Of a stretch of 64,000 nucleotides of DNA, positions 34,801 to 46,318 are shown one piece after another. Source of the stretch: Symsagittifera roscoffensis (Eukaryota > Xenacoelomorpha > Acoela > Convolutidae); the NCBI RefSeq assembly GCF_963678635.1, contig NC_087069.1:20062660-20126659 (forward strand), written 5' to 3'. Below the pieces are notes generated by a model that saw only the letters and a program-made list of their open reading frames with translations, did no database searches and was not told the DNA's origin. The translations under genes and the position numbers were made by a program. Each line of letters begins with the position of its first letter. Positions within the stretch are counted from its first letter, which is position 1.

Positions 34801-37800
34801 TACATGACTGATGTGTACCCATTTCCCAATGTCCTGAGAAAAACCGATTATTATACTCAGCAAACGTATAGTTCACTGGTAAAAATAGGATTGACATTTG
34901 GGTAGTTGTTTGAAGTCAACCTGTATTTTGATATTCAAAATGAGAAGTATCTTAAAAAAGCGTTCTTCAAAAAATTGATATATTTCACTACACGATTAAA
35001 TATTCAGACTAAGAAAAACGTTGTCGCTCAGAATATTCATTTATTAGACAACTACTCACTTCTGCTGTGCAGATCGAGATATGCGTTGACACTGAGTTCT
35101 CCACTGGCTGATCTTCTCCTTCTGAGTCGACGTGAACGCCTGTTACAAAAGAGACAAAATGAAACGAAATAATGCGTCGAGTAGACAAAATAAAACTGAT
35201 GCTCGCTTATTTAGATTTTATAATTATTCAGTTAGTGCGAATAATGAACCAACAACCATATGATTGCCAACAACCTTCACCTACCACTTGCGCACCAGAC
35301 CCATGTAATAGTAGACTGGAAATTGTATTATCTTACCGCGTGACCATTGCATCTTTCGAGGACCTGAATGAAAGTGTTGCAGTTGTCCTCATCCGGATGC
35401 AGAAGGATCTGACTGCACACTAAAAGATACAAAACACTCATAAATATATCCTCAGGTCTTTAATTAGTGAAAAAACAGGAACTTCGTTTCAAGGTAGAAA
35501 ATTTGTGCATGCTTAATTCTTTATGGGAGTAGAAGCTCTTGAATACCAAATGAAGCCGCGTATAGCAAACAAAGTCCGTAAAACTGAGGACATTACCGGT
35601 GGGTGAAATTAAATGTCTATTCGGTCAAAAATAGAACTTTTATGATAACTAGGGTCTTCTGATTGGCGTTAGAAATGACCAACGCCCACATTGTGGAGCT
35701 CAACACAAAGAATAGCTAAAAAAACGAATTTATTTGCAAAAAGCTGAAGAACTTACATTTTCCCAGAACACTGCAAATCAAGCTCGGCAAATCTTCCATT
35801 GCCAGCGGATTCTTCTGACACATCTTCGCATCATTATCATCTTCCGATCCATCGCCTGCAGCCTCGCCCGATTCACTCGGTTCGCCTTCAGTATCATCTG
35901 AATTCTGCTTCGAAGTCCGCTGATTCTAGAACAAAAATTAGTTTCTACAAAAGAAAACACATTTTCCAAACCAGCAAAAAAATTTTGGTAAGTGAGTGAC
36001 ATAGACAACAGACAGTTAGAAGAGTATTATTAAAAAGATTGATAATTTTGAAAAAACATCACCCAAAAAGCTCTTTGAATTTCAAGATTTTTTATGGTTG
36101 ATGTTTTTTTTTGTAATAACAGTAACTCAATTTGAGAAAACTCCGAAAATACTTTTTTAGTAACAATCAATCACGTGCCGCTTTCGCTTTGAGAATATGA
36201 GCCTACTTTCCCGGCAATTTAGCCAATTGAAAACTGAATGTATATATTTTCAGCAACAAAAACTGCACAAAAAGATGAAAACATGACAAACAGACAGCTG
36301 GAAAAATGCCAATTAACGCACGGAAAATGAAAAATGACTGACTTGTTTTTTTTAAAACCTTTCGAACTTCACGAAACATAAATGCCGTTACAGCTCTTTT
36401 AATTTCAAAAACAAATTATGATTGAAAAAATAATCAACTCGAACTGAGAAAATTATATCAATAGAAGAAGTTCATACTTTGCTGAGCAATCTAAAAAATT
36501 AAAATTCACTTTCAAAACTAGAAGTCGCTCACATTTTTTACGCTATGTGCGCTTTCGTACTTGTAAAACGGTATATGCCTTCACTTCAAAAAAAATAAAA
36601 ACCTATAATATCAAGTTGGGCATGGACAAAAAGGACCTTTTGCTGAAAAAAAAACCAAAAAAATCAACGACTTATGTTCGCGACCAAGTCTTCTAATTTT
36701 TTCACAAACGGGTTAAGATATAAAAACAGAAATATTGTAATTTTTCGAAAGCCCAAACAAATAAGGGGAAAAACGTTTCAACGAAATCTGCAAAAAAAAC
36801 TGCGTCTCAAAGTAAATCTGCAAAGATAAAAATCTTATTTTCACAAAATGTTTAAATAATTCAAAATCTGCTTAGTAACCATTCGTACTTTCATAGGGAA
36901 ACACTGGGAAAAAGTTCCACTCAAGCCATGAAAAAACATAGACACTATACTAGAAAACAATAACTTTATTTGGAAAAATTATGAAGACAAACGACAGCCA
37001 ATTTTCAATTCGAAAAAAATCAGAGAAAGTACAAATTTAACTAAAATTATAGCTGAAAGAAAATCAATGTTTTATACCGTTATTTGAACTAAGCAAAAGT
37101 TTCAATGCTAAGGAGAGAGCACCGTCCGAAGAGTTAGTTGGCCTATCTCTTTCAAGATGGACTAAACAACGCAGTAGAAACATTTCTCATACAAAATCCA
37201 GAAACATCACTTCGCAATCAATGCGTTCATGATAACTGTTTGAACAATCGTGCGGCAATCGTTGAAGAGGAAACCATACAAAATCAGAATGGTTCTAGAA
37301 AAAAACACCCTGACAATTACCCTCTCATAGACATTTTTTGCATGTGGTTTTTTGAAGAAAATCAGCTTTTCTCAGATTATGTTGTTATTGGAGACGAGAA
37401 ATGGTGAGTCGTCTATGTAGCTCCGACTATGCACAAAATTCGCTAATTGGGGCTATTGAGAACCCCTAATGCATTATCGAGGACCACTGCCAAGGTAAAG
37501 CCAAAAATATGAGTTGTGTTGATGCGCTCTAAGGTAACATTTTAGGACAATTTTATTACTCACGCCAGAACAAAAACGTTCTATCATCTCTCTTACAAAA
37601 ACTTTTCAACTGCATGGGTTAGAAGGCAGTTTTTACTCCATTAGAAAATTCAATTGAGTTCGAGACGATATTATAGACCATCGTTATTCGAAAATAGCAA
37701 AGTTCAGTGCTAAGGAGAGATCACCGTCTGAGAAGTTAGTCGACCAACTTCTTTTCAGGATGGCCTACATAAGGCTGTAGAAAGATTTTTCATACAAAAT

Positions 37801-40800
37801 CCAGAAAAATCACTGCGTAAAGCGTGCAAAAACTCTACAATCAAGGCGTCCTTTACAACTCTTTGAAGAATCGTGCGGCATTCGTTGAAGATGAAACATA
37901 ACAAAAGCAGATAAGTTCAAAAAATTAAACCTAAAACAACTACCCTCTCAGACTTTTTGCATGTGGTTTCTTAAAAAAATGAGTTACTCTTGAGAACGAA
38001 AAATGGTGGGTCGTGGATGCAGCTCCAAATATGCACAGAACTTGCGCATTTTGGCTTCTGCGAACCTTAATTACTTTATTGAAAGCCACTGCCAAAGCAG
38101 AACCAAATTTATGAGCTAGGTTGGCGTGCTCAGGGTGCCATTTTAGGTCCTTTTTGGTTTGTCGACCAGAACGACCAACCAGTAAGCTACGAAGCTATTG
38201 TTGAAAATCAATAATGTCCTCTCCTCGAAAACAGGAGAGCTACGTCGATGCTGGTTTATGCAACACAGAGCACCCACACACCTTGCATAGGGTCACGACA
38301 TTGCTACCAACCAAATTTGGGGATCAAATATTCAATCAAAAGGCACAACTACCGCGTGCGGCTCAGAAACCTGAGCTGAATATCCAGTTTTGAGGGATGG
38401 TCAGGGCTAAAGTCAAAAACGAAAATCTCCGAACTATCGTAGAGCTCAAAATATCGGAAAAACACGTTGTCCATGCCATAACAAGTGCCGAAGTATTAAG
38501 GTCAACTCAAAACATTGTAAAATAAATTAAAAAATGTCGCGCAGTGAATGATCGGCATTTTCAGCAACTGCTGAAATGAACATAGCCAATCGAAGATTGG
38601 AAAAGAGTAATGAACGCGAGTAAATATAAAAACACACTGACTGTAGAAAAATCTCAGCTTTCGAATTTCAAAGAAAAAATGGATGCCCTTTGAATGGAAA
38701 CTCTTTGAAATTCTAGAACAAATTATGATGGGCGCTTTTTTGATAACATTAACCCAACTAGAGAGAATTGGATCAACAGCTAAAGCTTTCATTCCGCTGG
38801 AAATCTAAAAATGAAATTCCACTTTCGAAACTAGAAATCGTTCACGTTTTTTTTTGCGCCATTTCCACGTTCGTATTTGAAGAGTGCTATTTATGTCACT
38901 TTCAGCCAGACTGACCACATGGGGAAAGAGTAAAAAATGACCATCACAATTTTGTAAAAAGTGACCAAAACAAGATAAAAAAGTGACCAAAAGTGACCTT
39001 CGCTCTCCAACACTCAAACAAAAAAACCTTCAAGGCGTTCAAAAAACTTAATTTAGCTGTAATTAAACTAAAAAAATTGTTCGATGACAAAGGTAACGAG
39101 AAGTTTTCTTGCCGAAAACAACATAGGATGTCCAGAATTCAATGCGAATTTTCCCATTATAAGTTGTCTCGTCTAGATGCAGGGCATAGCGTTTCATAAT
39201 TCCACAGGTTAACATTTTAGAAAGGTGACTTTGAGACAAAGAGTGACCAAAATGTAACCAAAAAAGACTGGTCACTCATGAGTGACCAAAGTGGTCAGTA
39301 TGCTTTCAGCAGATGAATTTTAATTGAACTCAAAAAGTGAATTAACTAAGTGCATCAATATTTTAATTCTTTTTCCTGAAAAAAAATCAGCAAGCCCTAT
39401 ATGAAAGTCTTCACTACGTTCATTATTCTTAAAAACTTTATTTTAAAATGTTTTACAGAAATATTCAATTATCAATCGATTCATACCATATTCAAAACGA
39501 TCGGTTTTGAAGTAAAGAAATGGCAGCGTTTCCAAAATGCGCATAATTAAAAAAAACATACTATGTAAAGCATGAAGCAATCAGTTGATGGCGCAAAAAA
39601 AAATCCTTAAATGATGCACAAAAATTCATAAACTCAGTTACCTCCACCAAAAGTATGTGACAATGACAGCCGATTTAAGATATCTTGACAGAAAAACTTG
39701 ACACCAATAGAAAAAAAATAACTATTTTGTTTTTATCCAGTTCATTAGAGACGTTATGAGATTGATTTTGAGAATTTAGCCAAAATTAAAAAATATCAAC
39801 AGAATTAGGCAAAATCTGAATCATTTCAGGAAATAAGCCGACAGATTTAAAGAAGACAGTTTTTAAAAGCCATTAATCAACCAAACATTTTCTGAAAAAA
39901 AACGAACATTGCAAGAACGATTAACATAGACAGCAAAATAACAAGCAAATAAATAGTCTTGTACCCGGTTGTAATATTCTAGCACCTGGCTAATCACAAA
40001 AGTAAAGAAACTATAAATCAAATCAAATATAAATTTGAGCGACATTGTTTCAGAAAAAAAACACACGACCTGCATAAGACTTATCATTTCGTACATTGAC
40101 TAACAAATGGAACGAAAAATAAACAATTAACGACGAGGAAATTTTTCCTAGCTCACATTCTCAATTAATTTCTTTTTCAATAAAAATCAAGTCAATTTCA
40201 GCCAAACTACTTGAAAACATACCTGATTCTGATTCGCAGTGGTCTGTGTGTTGCCGTCTCCGCAGTATTTGATTGGAGTGTTCACTATTAGTTTGAGGTC
40301 GCACAACAGTTGTTTCACATTGCCTCCACAGTCCACGGCGTCTTTTTCCATCTGCCTCAATTCTTTCGACCTTGAAAAACAACTGTGTGTTAGTTTTGTC
40401 CAAATTTTCTGGTAGATTTTGGAAACCACAATTGATGCGAAAAAATTTATACCCTGTTCATGGATGGAATCAATCAATATCTTATATTTTTAGTTTAAAA
40501 AAATTAGTTTTTTTTTCTCCAAAATGCAACTCTCCAAAATGCAATTTAGTTTTTTATGCAACTCTGGAAATGAAATAATTACAATCTATTTCTTTCATTC
40601 AATTTGATTAATGAGGTCACACTTTTTAACATTTAGCACCAGGATTTTGACAATTGATTTTTGATACTCATTTTTCGAACAGAGGGATTAGTGTGGATTA
40701 AGGCCACTAACTTAACTTTGGTCTGTAAAATTTTCCCCAGAATCTACAACGATCTTTTGAAACCATGGTTTTGAGCTTAGTTTAAACAGCTGACTTCTTT

Positions 40801-43800
40801 TGCGAGTTAAACCTTCCCAGCCGACAGTTGGAAAACTGCCACGGAACTCAGGAAAGACTGATTTATAGAGTAAAGTATAAATCAAATCGACCTATAAAAG
40901 TGTCGTCAATACGTTCATTCACACTTAATAAGATGAAGAAACCAGAAGAGAAAACGAAACGAAACCCGCTGTTGATGAAGGAGATGAGGCCACAACAACA
41001 AAAACAAACCTCTCATTCAGTTTGGTGACTGAGATCACAATCTTGTGTCTGGCTCCTTTGGTCACACCCAGAGCAGTCAGTTTCTCATCGTCCAGACTCA
41101 GCATCTCCTCATAGCTGAACTGACTGAACATGGCAGAGTACTTGTGCAGACGAAGACTCTTCAGCCATACTGGAACATCTGCAACAAATTAATGGATTTA
41201 AGAAAGCTGAAACATCTGGAATATATCAATGAATTTCAGAAGAGGGTCAGCTGGCTTTGTGGCTCTTTTCGACTTACCTATTTAAAATTTCGATGAGTTT
41301 TTTTCAAAGTTATCATTTTGCAATAAATTACAATTATTTGGGCCATACATACGGGAGATATTCTCAAGACAAGAAGTGAACACATGTTACTTTTCCGTCT
41401 CTCGACTATCCAAAAGTGACCAATTTTTTAAGTAATAGGTCTTCACTTAAACGGTCCAATTTTTCAAGAACATAGCCAATCGAGCATCGGAAAAGAGTAA
41501 TGAACGCAAGTAAACAAAAAAACACTGACTTTCTTGAAAAAATCCTATCTTTCGAGTTTCAACGAAAAAATGGATGCCCTTTAAGCTCTTTAAACTTCTA
41601 GAACAATTATGATTGTTCTAAAGATCAGTGAGCTTTTTTGATAAGATGAACCCAGCTAGAGAAAAGTTTTCATTCCGCTGGAAATCTAAAAATTAAATTC
41701 CAGTTTCGAAACTAGAAATTGTTCACGTTTTTTCGCGCTTTTTTCACGTTCGTACTTGGAGAGTGCTGTTTACGTCACTTTCACCAGAATAATTTCAACT
41801 GAACTCAAAAATTTCATGTATACATAAGTGCATTCATAAATACACCAATATGTATGAATGCACATCTGTAGTTATTAGAGACTTTAAGACTTTTCCTGAA
41901 AAAAAAACTTAAATCAGCAAAAGCTATATAAGAGTCTTGACTACTTTCATTACTCTTAATCAGAACATATATAAAAAGTATTGAGAAAAATTGCACATGA
42001 TAGGTTAAATGAAAAAAAGTAACCATTATAATTAGACTCTTGCGTTGAAAAAATCATGCGGTTTTGTTGACTTATTTTGATGTAAAAATGCGATTAGCAA
42101 AACAGCCAGGCATTATTTGAAAGCTACGAATTCAAACAATTCGGCATCAGCTTTAAGCTTATTATCGCAGTAACATCAAAGCAAGTATCAAGTATTGCAT
42201 TCTTATATGCGGCTGTTTTACTTTTTCCTCCTTGCTGCCTATTTTTATCCTTCAGAAAAAGATATTGAATTGAAATGTTTTAGAAAGCGTGATGACCACT
42301 CAGAAGACATTCAAGTGAAAATTTAGCTGCTACCAGTGCGTGAGCTTTATGCCTACGAGCCACTAAAAGTCGTACCGCGATCTATAAAAAATTTTCATAG
42401 TGAAGATTTTTGAAAAAATCGTAGTTTAGTTTTCAAAATCCATTACGAGCAATATGTAGGGGGTAAACCTAACATGCTGAAAGAAACATTTAGCGTAAAA
42501 CATTTTGAAAGGCAATATATAGTCTACCGGGGAGCTGGACAAATTAATTTGCTTAAAACGAGGAGCCGTTCCAAAAAAGGATTAGAAAAAGCAAATATTC
42601 CAAAAGTAAAAGTTTTAACCATAAACTTAAAAATGGATACTTCTAAGTAACGAGCTGGAAACACAAATTTTTAATATCAAGGAATTACAATACCTTGGAA
42701 AAAGCTACAACCGTGGATTGCGATTTATATGGTGAAATATGGCGGCCCAGAGCCTTTTTAAATTGTGGGGATATGATAACTTGTGTGACTTTTTTGAAAT
42801 TCCTCGACAATTTTTTCGAACAGAACCAAAACAATGTTTTTTTTTAAAAAATCCTGTTTACAACTAGTGGTGTTTGGTAAACATTAGTCGTAGTGCTGTG
42901 TTTAGCGGTTTTCATAATGATTTATTCGTTCCTTTGTTCATGATGCTGTCTACCATTGATGCGCTATTCAAGGTTTTTTTTACTAGCCTCATAAATTTTA
43001 CTATCCCCCGGTCCTGCTCAATGCCGAATCAACAGTGGGGAAAGTGATGTGATCAAATTCGCCATAGCCGGTCCCACCTTGAGGAGGCGGATGACACTGG
43101 GACCCCTCCAACCGTGACAGACGTGGGATTCGAACGCACGATTCTCATGTTGAGAGACCTGTGCCTTACACCACTCGGCCACGGCTGGCCCACCCTCAAG
43201 GTCTCGTTAGCGGGCCCTTCCGATGAGTTATTATTCTGATGAATTTCGGAAAAATAAATTCTTCTTTCTAACCGTTTAAGGCTCAAGCTTATTTGTCTCA
43301 TATTTTTCAATACCGAATTCTGTTAGCTAACAAAATTTTCGGCAATCCGTCCGGTTTACCCGAGAGATCCTTCCAAAATTATATGAAGATACTCATCAAA
43401 CTTAATTCGTATAAGCAGCCATTAAACTCATTCAAAAGAAGCAAAAGAGCTCAGAGGTAAAGGTGCACGTAGCATACACAAGCAAAAGGAGCAAAAAAAA
43501 CGCAGGAAAGAATGTATACGCATTTTAAGTTAGCCCGGAAAATATAACGTTCGATTCAAACTCCTGCTGCTAATGCGATAAGCGCAGGCATTAACGAAGG
43601 CGCTTGATTTTACTCAACAACCAATTTCGCTAGTTTCTAGCATTAATGTTCATTAAGTTGCTTAAACACTTTCTACATCAAAAAGAAATTTCTGAATGAA
43701 CCTCAAGAATTACCTTTCATTCCTGATCTGTCCACTTCCTTCGACGTACACCCTCCAGACGATGATGCTTGCCCTCCATTGCCTACACTCATAATCGCAT

Positions 43801-45605
43801 TCTCACACGTCTCCACTAGACTACCTGTTGACCCCCCGTACGAACTGTCGTAGTCTGGGCTAGTAGAGAGTGGGGTGGGGGGAGTTGGCACTTGAAAGTT
43901 TGTAGCGATTGCACCATTGGCGGGGTGTTGTGCGTAGTAATTATATGGCATATGCAATTGTTGGCTGTTTGTATTGCTTACGAAAGCTGAAAAAAGAACG
44001 CCTGGTCAGTTTCGAGTGTCTACAAAACTTGACTCAGACAGATTTAAACATTTTCAAACAACTTTTTAAGTAATTTTTGACTTTCTTCAGGTAAAACCGA
44101 AGCCCATTGCTTTAAAATCAACACGTAGCATTCAAATAGGTAATTTTTTGCTGGATCCAACATTAATACCAAAATGATATGATTCCTTTAGATAAGAGTA
44201 GTTTCTATTTTTATACTATAACTTATCAGAGTATTAATTTCGAGCAAGATTTGAAGCATATCTGACGTACATGGAGGTGCGGATAGAGTGGCTGAAATTG
44301 GCAAGTGTGTGTTGGCTGAGGATGACACTCCATTGGCCTCAAAGTCACGCATATTGCTGTTCTGTTCACTGCTGCTCTTTGAGCACTTTCCGTTTTCTAT
44401 ATTTAACCTCCTAAACAAAAATAAATAAATCAAAATCCTGATTTAAATTCAAATTTTCTCGCAAAAGTATGTTCTAGGAAGAAAAGGAAATCAAGAAATT
44501 CTAAACGCCAGATCAATAGACCGTTATGCATACGCTACGTAAAACATAAGGTAAAGATATATCCCTATATCAAGACATTGGAAACAGCAGGCAAGTTCGA
44601 TTTTTGCCATTTTCAGGAAAAAACCAGGCGTACTTTTTACAATTACTTTTTCGCCGGACCAAGTATCAAATCTGCGCCATTTATTGCGACAATCTTATCG
44701 ACTTACTCTAGCTTGAAAGAGAGATCTGAGAACTTCTCTGAGCCGCCTCCATTATTCATCTGATCTAAAGCTAAAAACAAATGCGACAGAGAGCCTCGTT
44801 GTTCACTGTTTAGAGCGGGGTGGATCAAAGCGTAACTCATCAACTGCCGACACTCTTCCAAGTTCTTTGCGTTCTCTAGACACAAATCGATGCAAACAGG
44901 GATGAGTTCCGTGAACACGGTGGATGCTTCGGAGCTTTCGGGTTTGAGAAGAGGAAGTAGAGACAGAAGTTGAAAAACTGAAGAGTGGTCTTTCATATCC
45001 AAGGATTTCAGATGTTCTAAACAATTGAACAAATATGTTGCTAATACTTACGCAGAAATTAACTCATTAATTCTTCCCTCATTAGACCAGGTCAAAATAC
45101 CTATCAGGATTTGGCTGATTAATGTGGTTGCGTTTCAATGAAACAACCAAATTCATAAAATAACCGCCTCACGGCTAAGCTTATCCTGGGTGTACATATT
45201 TATTTTAGAAAATTAGAGAGCTTTTTGGTGTCATACGCCTAATCAGTTTTGTCCAATTTGACCGCTCAATGACTGCCCGAGTCAGCTGATGAAAAATTAT
45301 AAGCGTAGCATAAAGACAAAACGTGTGTACTCAATGAACATCTTCATTCTTTGACCATGTATAGTATACTTGCCTATGCTGTTAGCAAGAGACTCAAGGT
45401 TCGAAAGCTGACTCGATCCACAAGCCAGTGACTGCTCCAATACCATCATGACAAATTTGGTTTGCTTAAAATTCAATCTTTTGATCAAAGAAAATAAAAC
45501 AACTGTCTGCTCACACTCATTCCATGAATTAAACCAGTTGGTAATTGAATCAACTTGTTCTCTGTAGACGTTCGCAGAAGACCGATTAACTGTCAAATCG
45601 CCCAT
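31818..45605 (-). CDS. SAMD4: Smaug / SAMD4 RNA-binding translational repressor
   Basis: Eleven exons: 45,605-45,374; 45,016-44,707; 44,410-44,271; 43,986-43,714; 41,179-41,010; 40,370-40,223; 35,925-35,757; 35,419-35,337; 35,139-35,060; 34,833-34,284; 32,573-31,818. Joined, they give about 969 residues after discounting one extra base in exon 5. Exons 1-2 hold the Smaug similarity regions ([32 protein letters not shown]). Exons 4-5 hold the SAM domain ([29 protein letters not shown]), which in the family binds CNGG-loop hairpins. Exons 6-9 hold the PHAT-like helices. Exons 10-11 are Asn/Ser-rich and end with the conserved [13 protein letters not shown]. Smaug represses and deadenylates target mRNAs via CCR4-NOT. 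The start ATG has an upstream in-frame stop. All phases agree if intron 1 uses a GC donor. Confidence 0.92.
32656..33188 (-). mobile_element. Hairpin-ended dispersed element, copy 4 (in Smaug last intron)
   Basis: A full-length copy of the 2848-3383 family in reverse orientation (aaacaagactgctcg ... gtcggaacaa on the plus strand). It lies only about 80 bases from the Smaug last-exon acceptor. Confidence 0.7.
33350..33810 (+). repeat. Dispersed intronic repeat, family B, copy 1
   Basis: Shares an ordered set of words with copies at 36,380-36,600, 38,570-39,440 and 41,468-41,960: tttgaatttcaagaacaa, atctgaaaactac, cgaaactagaag, cacgttttttt, gcagatgaattt, aattgaa.tcaaaaag and tatgaacgcac. No ORF. 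It occurs in several Smaug introns, always in the same orientation. Confidence 0.55.
36060..36620 (+). repeat. Dispersed intronic repeat, family B, partial copies
   Basis: Two partial copies (about 36,068-36,160 and 36,380-36,580) of the family seen at 33,350. Recognised by ctctttgaatttcaag, aacaaattatgattgaaaa and aaactagaagtcgctcac. Confidence 0.4.
37085..38500 (+). mobile_element. Two decayed mariner-like transposon copies
   Basis: Two related segments start at gctaaggagaga (37,108 and 37,714), offset by about 606 bases. Both encode a helical N-terminal piece ([15 protein letters not shown]) and then VIGDEKW or ENEKW followed by V-x-x-AP-x-MH, which resembles the (G)DEKW block around the second catalytic Asp of mariner transposases. 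Both carry many stops. The similarity rests mainly on this block and the spacing, so Tc1 or another DD-E/D family is possible. They lie within Smaug intron 6. Confidence 0.45.
38570..39440 (+). repeat. Dispersed intronic repeat, family B, copy split by a MITE
   Basis: A family B copy (aacatagccaatcg ... gcgttcattattctt) interrupted at 38,907-39,302. The left part ends and the right part resumes at the duplicated ctttcagc. Confidence 0.6.
38907..39302. mobile_element. hAT-type MITE with 8-bp target duplication
   Basis: A 396-bp insert flanked on both sides by CTTTCAGC (38,899-38,906 and 39,303-39,310), an exact 8-bp target duplication. The ends are inverted repeats: CAGACTGACCAC at left and GTGGTCAGTATG at right. 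Many copies of gtgacc/ggtcac crowd the subterminal regions, as in hAT transposase binding regions. No transposase is encoded; the 8-bp duplication and CAG-type ends point to the hAT superfamily. Confidence 0.85.
41155..41165 (-). other. Apparent one-base insertion in the Smaug SAM exon
   Basis: The first 21 bases of exon 5 encode DVPVWLK and the rest encodes [13 protein letters not shown], but the two are in different frames because of one extra A in the AAA run of CTGAAAGAG. Every other exon joins in phase, and total coding length becomes a multiple of three only if this base is removed. A homopolymer error in the assembly is the simplest reading; a real lesion would make this allele lose the SAM domain. 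Confidence 0.8.
41468..41965 (+). repeat. Dispersed intronic repeat, family B, copy
   Basis: Nearly uninterrupted family B copy (aacatagccaatcgagc ... gtcttgactactttcatt) in Smaug intron 4, without the MITE seen in the copy at 38,570. It serves as the empty-site comparison for that insertion. Confidence 0.6.
41966..42970. other. Intronic stretch without recognised features
   Basis: Part of Smaug intron 4. AT-rich, no ORF with family likeness. Confidence 0.35.
42975..43212 (-). repeat. tRNA-derived SINE (Leu/Ser-like head) in Smaug intron 4
   Basis: On the minus strand the head reads GTGGCCGAGTGGTGTAAGG (A-box, D arm) and GCGTTCGAATCCCAC (B-box, T arm) at tRNA spacing, followed by a body of about 140 bases. 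The GGCCGAGTGG string points to a Leu- or Ser-type tRNA ancestor. The acceptor arms do not pair, so this is a SINE rather than a tRNA gene. It lies in the same orientation as Smaug. Confidence 0.7.
45362..45380 (-). other. GC-AG splice donor of Smaug intron 1
   Basis: Exon 1 ends ...AGCATAG and the intron begins GCAAGT. Only this GC donor keeps the frame with the tttag acceptor at 45,016. It also gives exactly the residue spacing between the ANS and LLKP blocks found in human SAMD4A. The nearby GT (GTATAC) leaves the wrong phase. AG-GCAAGT is the usual consensus for GC-AG introns. Confidence 0.7.
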
Positions 45606-45964
45606 ATCGGTCTTAAACAAAATCGCTTATGCGAAAAAAAAGCAACAAACAGAAAAAAAATACAATTTCATGTTATTTGAAAGCAGCCCTTCCGCAATGT
45701 GCCTTTCAACCAGAATAATGTGCGGCCATTGAACACACGTTTTATGTGAATGAAAAATTAGGAAAGCTAATCGGAAAAATATCAATTTGCAGGCAAGACA
45801 CGATTGTTACAGCTTTAAGGTTACTGCCAAAATACCCCCTCCCCCCCCCCCCCCCAATATAGATTGAAATTGGTGCTCCCCCATGATAATGTCTCTGAAC
45901 GCCTAAAACACGATATTAGCCTAAATGTTGTGATAAACTTATTAGATAGTCTTTTTCATATTAA
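45606..45964. promoter_or_regulatory. Shared upstream region between Smaug and the PHD ORF
   Basis: Smaug (minus strand) and the PHD-finger ORF (plus strand) start 360 bases apart, back to back. The interval contains a run of five C, a T and fifteen C at 45,836-45,855, which is a G-run on the Smaug sense strand. No TATA-like element is obvious. A role as a divergent promoter is inferred from position alone. Confidence 0.35.
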
Positions 45965-46291
45965 ATGTCTGGTGCTACGACGAGCTCAAGATTGGCCTCT
46001 AAAAGTCATGAGTGTTGCACCATGTGTTCCAAGTCAGTGGGGGAAAACTGGCTGATGTGCGAGGGCTGCGAAAAGTGGACGCATAGCTCGTGTATGGGAT
46101 ACTCTCATCATATCTTCAAATTTCTGGAGAGGACCGCAAATGTAAAGTTTCTGTGCAATGAATGCCTAAGTGCTGATATTCGTCCAAAATCTACCGTGGA
46201 TGTGGGCGAGCTGTCAAAAGGCATTGTGTGCCAGTCGGTCATATTTGGAAGTTTGACCTTGAGCAACGCAAGAAACATGATTTTGTGGTGA
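45965..46291 (+). CDS. PHD-finger ORF, probably mobile-element derived
   Basis: A 108-residue open frame with a complete Cys4-His-Cys3 pattern: C18-x2-C21, C32-x2-C35, H40-x2-C43, C64-x2-C67, with the W at position 38 two residues before the His, as in PHD fingers. PHD fingers bind histone tails. The last 21 or so codons are encoded by an inverted fragment of the repeat that joins the GC-rich element copies at 47.5-55.3 kb (homology starts at 46,227). PHD and SGNH esterase domains occur together in ORF1 of some CR1-like retrotransposons, so a transposon origin is likely. A host gene truncated by that insertion is the alternative. I cannot tell whether it is expressed. Confidence 0.55.
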   Translation: MSGATTSSRLASKSHECCTMCSKSVGENWLMCEGCEKWTHSSCMGYSHHIFKFLERTANVKFLCNECLSADIRPKSTVDVGELSKGIVCQSVIFGSLTLSNARNMILW

Positions 46292-46318
46292 AATGGAATT
46301 TTTCAAAAATTCGAAGTG
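46227..46318 (+). repeat. Inverted fragment of the 0.84-kb junction repeat
   Basis: The string tgtgccagtcggtcatattt and its continuation match, in reverse orientation, the junction repeats at about 48,125-48,213, 48,965-49,057 and 55,066-55,160. It starts at a sharp edge and ends near gaagtgagca. Divergence is greater than between the other copies. Confidence 0.7.

Noticed and set aside
43115-43192. Functional tRNA-Leu or tRNA-Ser gene
   Set aside because: A- and B-boxes are good, but the acceptor stem does not pair and the long variable arm of Leu/Ser tRNAs is missing; a body follows, so it is a SINE.
45362-45374. Canonical GT donor (GTATAC) for Smaug exon 1
   Set aside because: It leaves two bases where the next exon needs one, and it breaks the frame of the conserved second exon.
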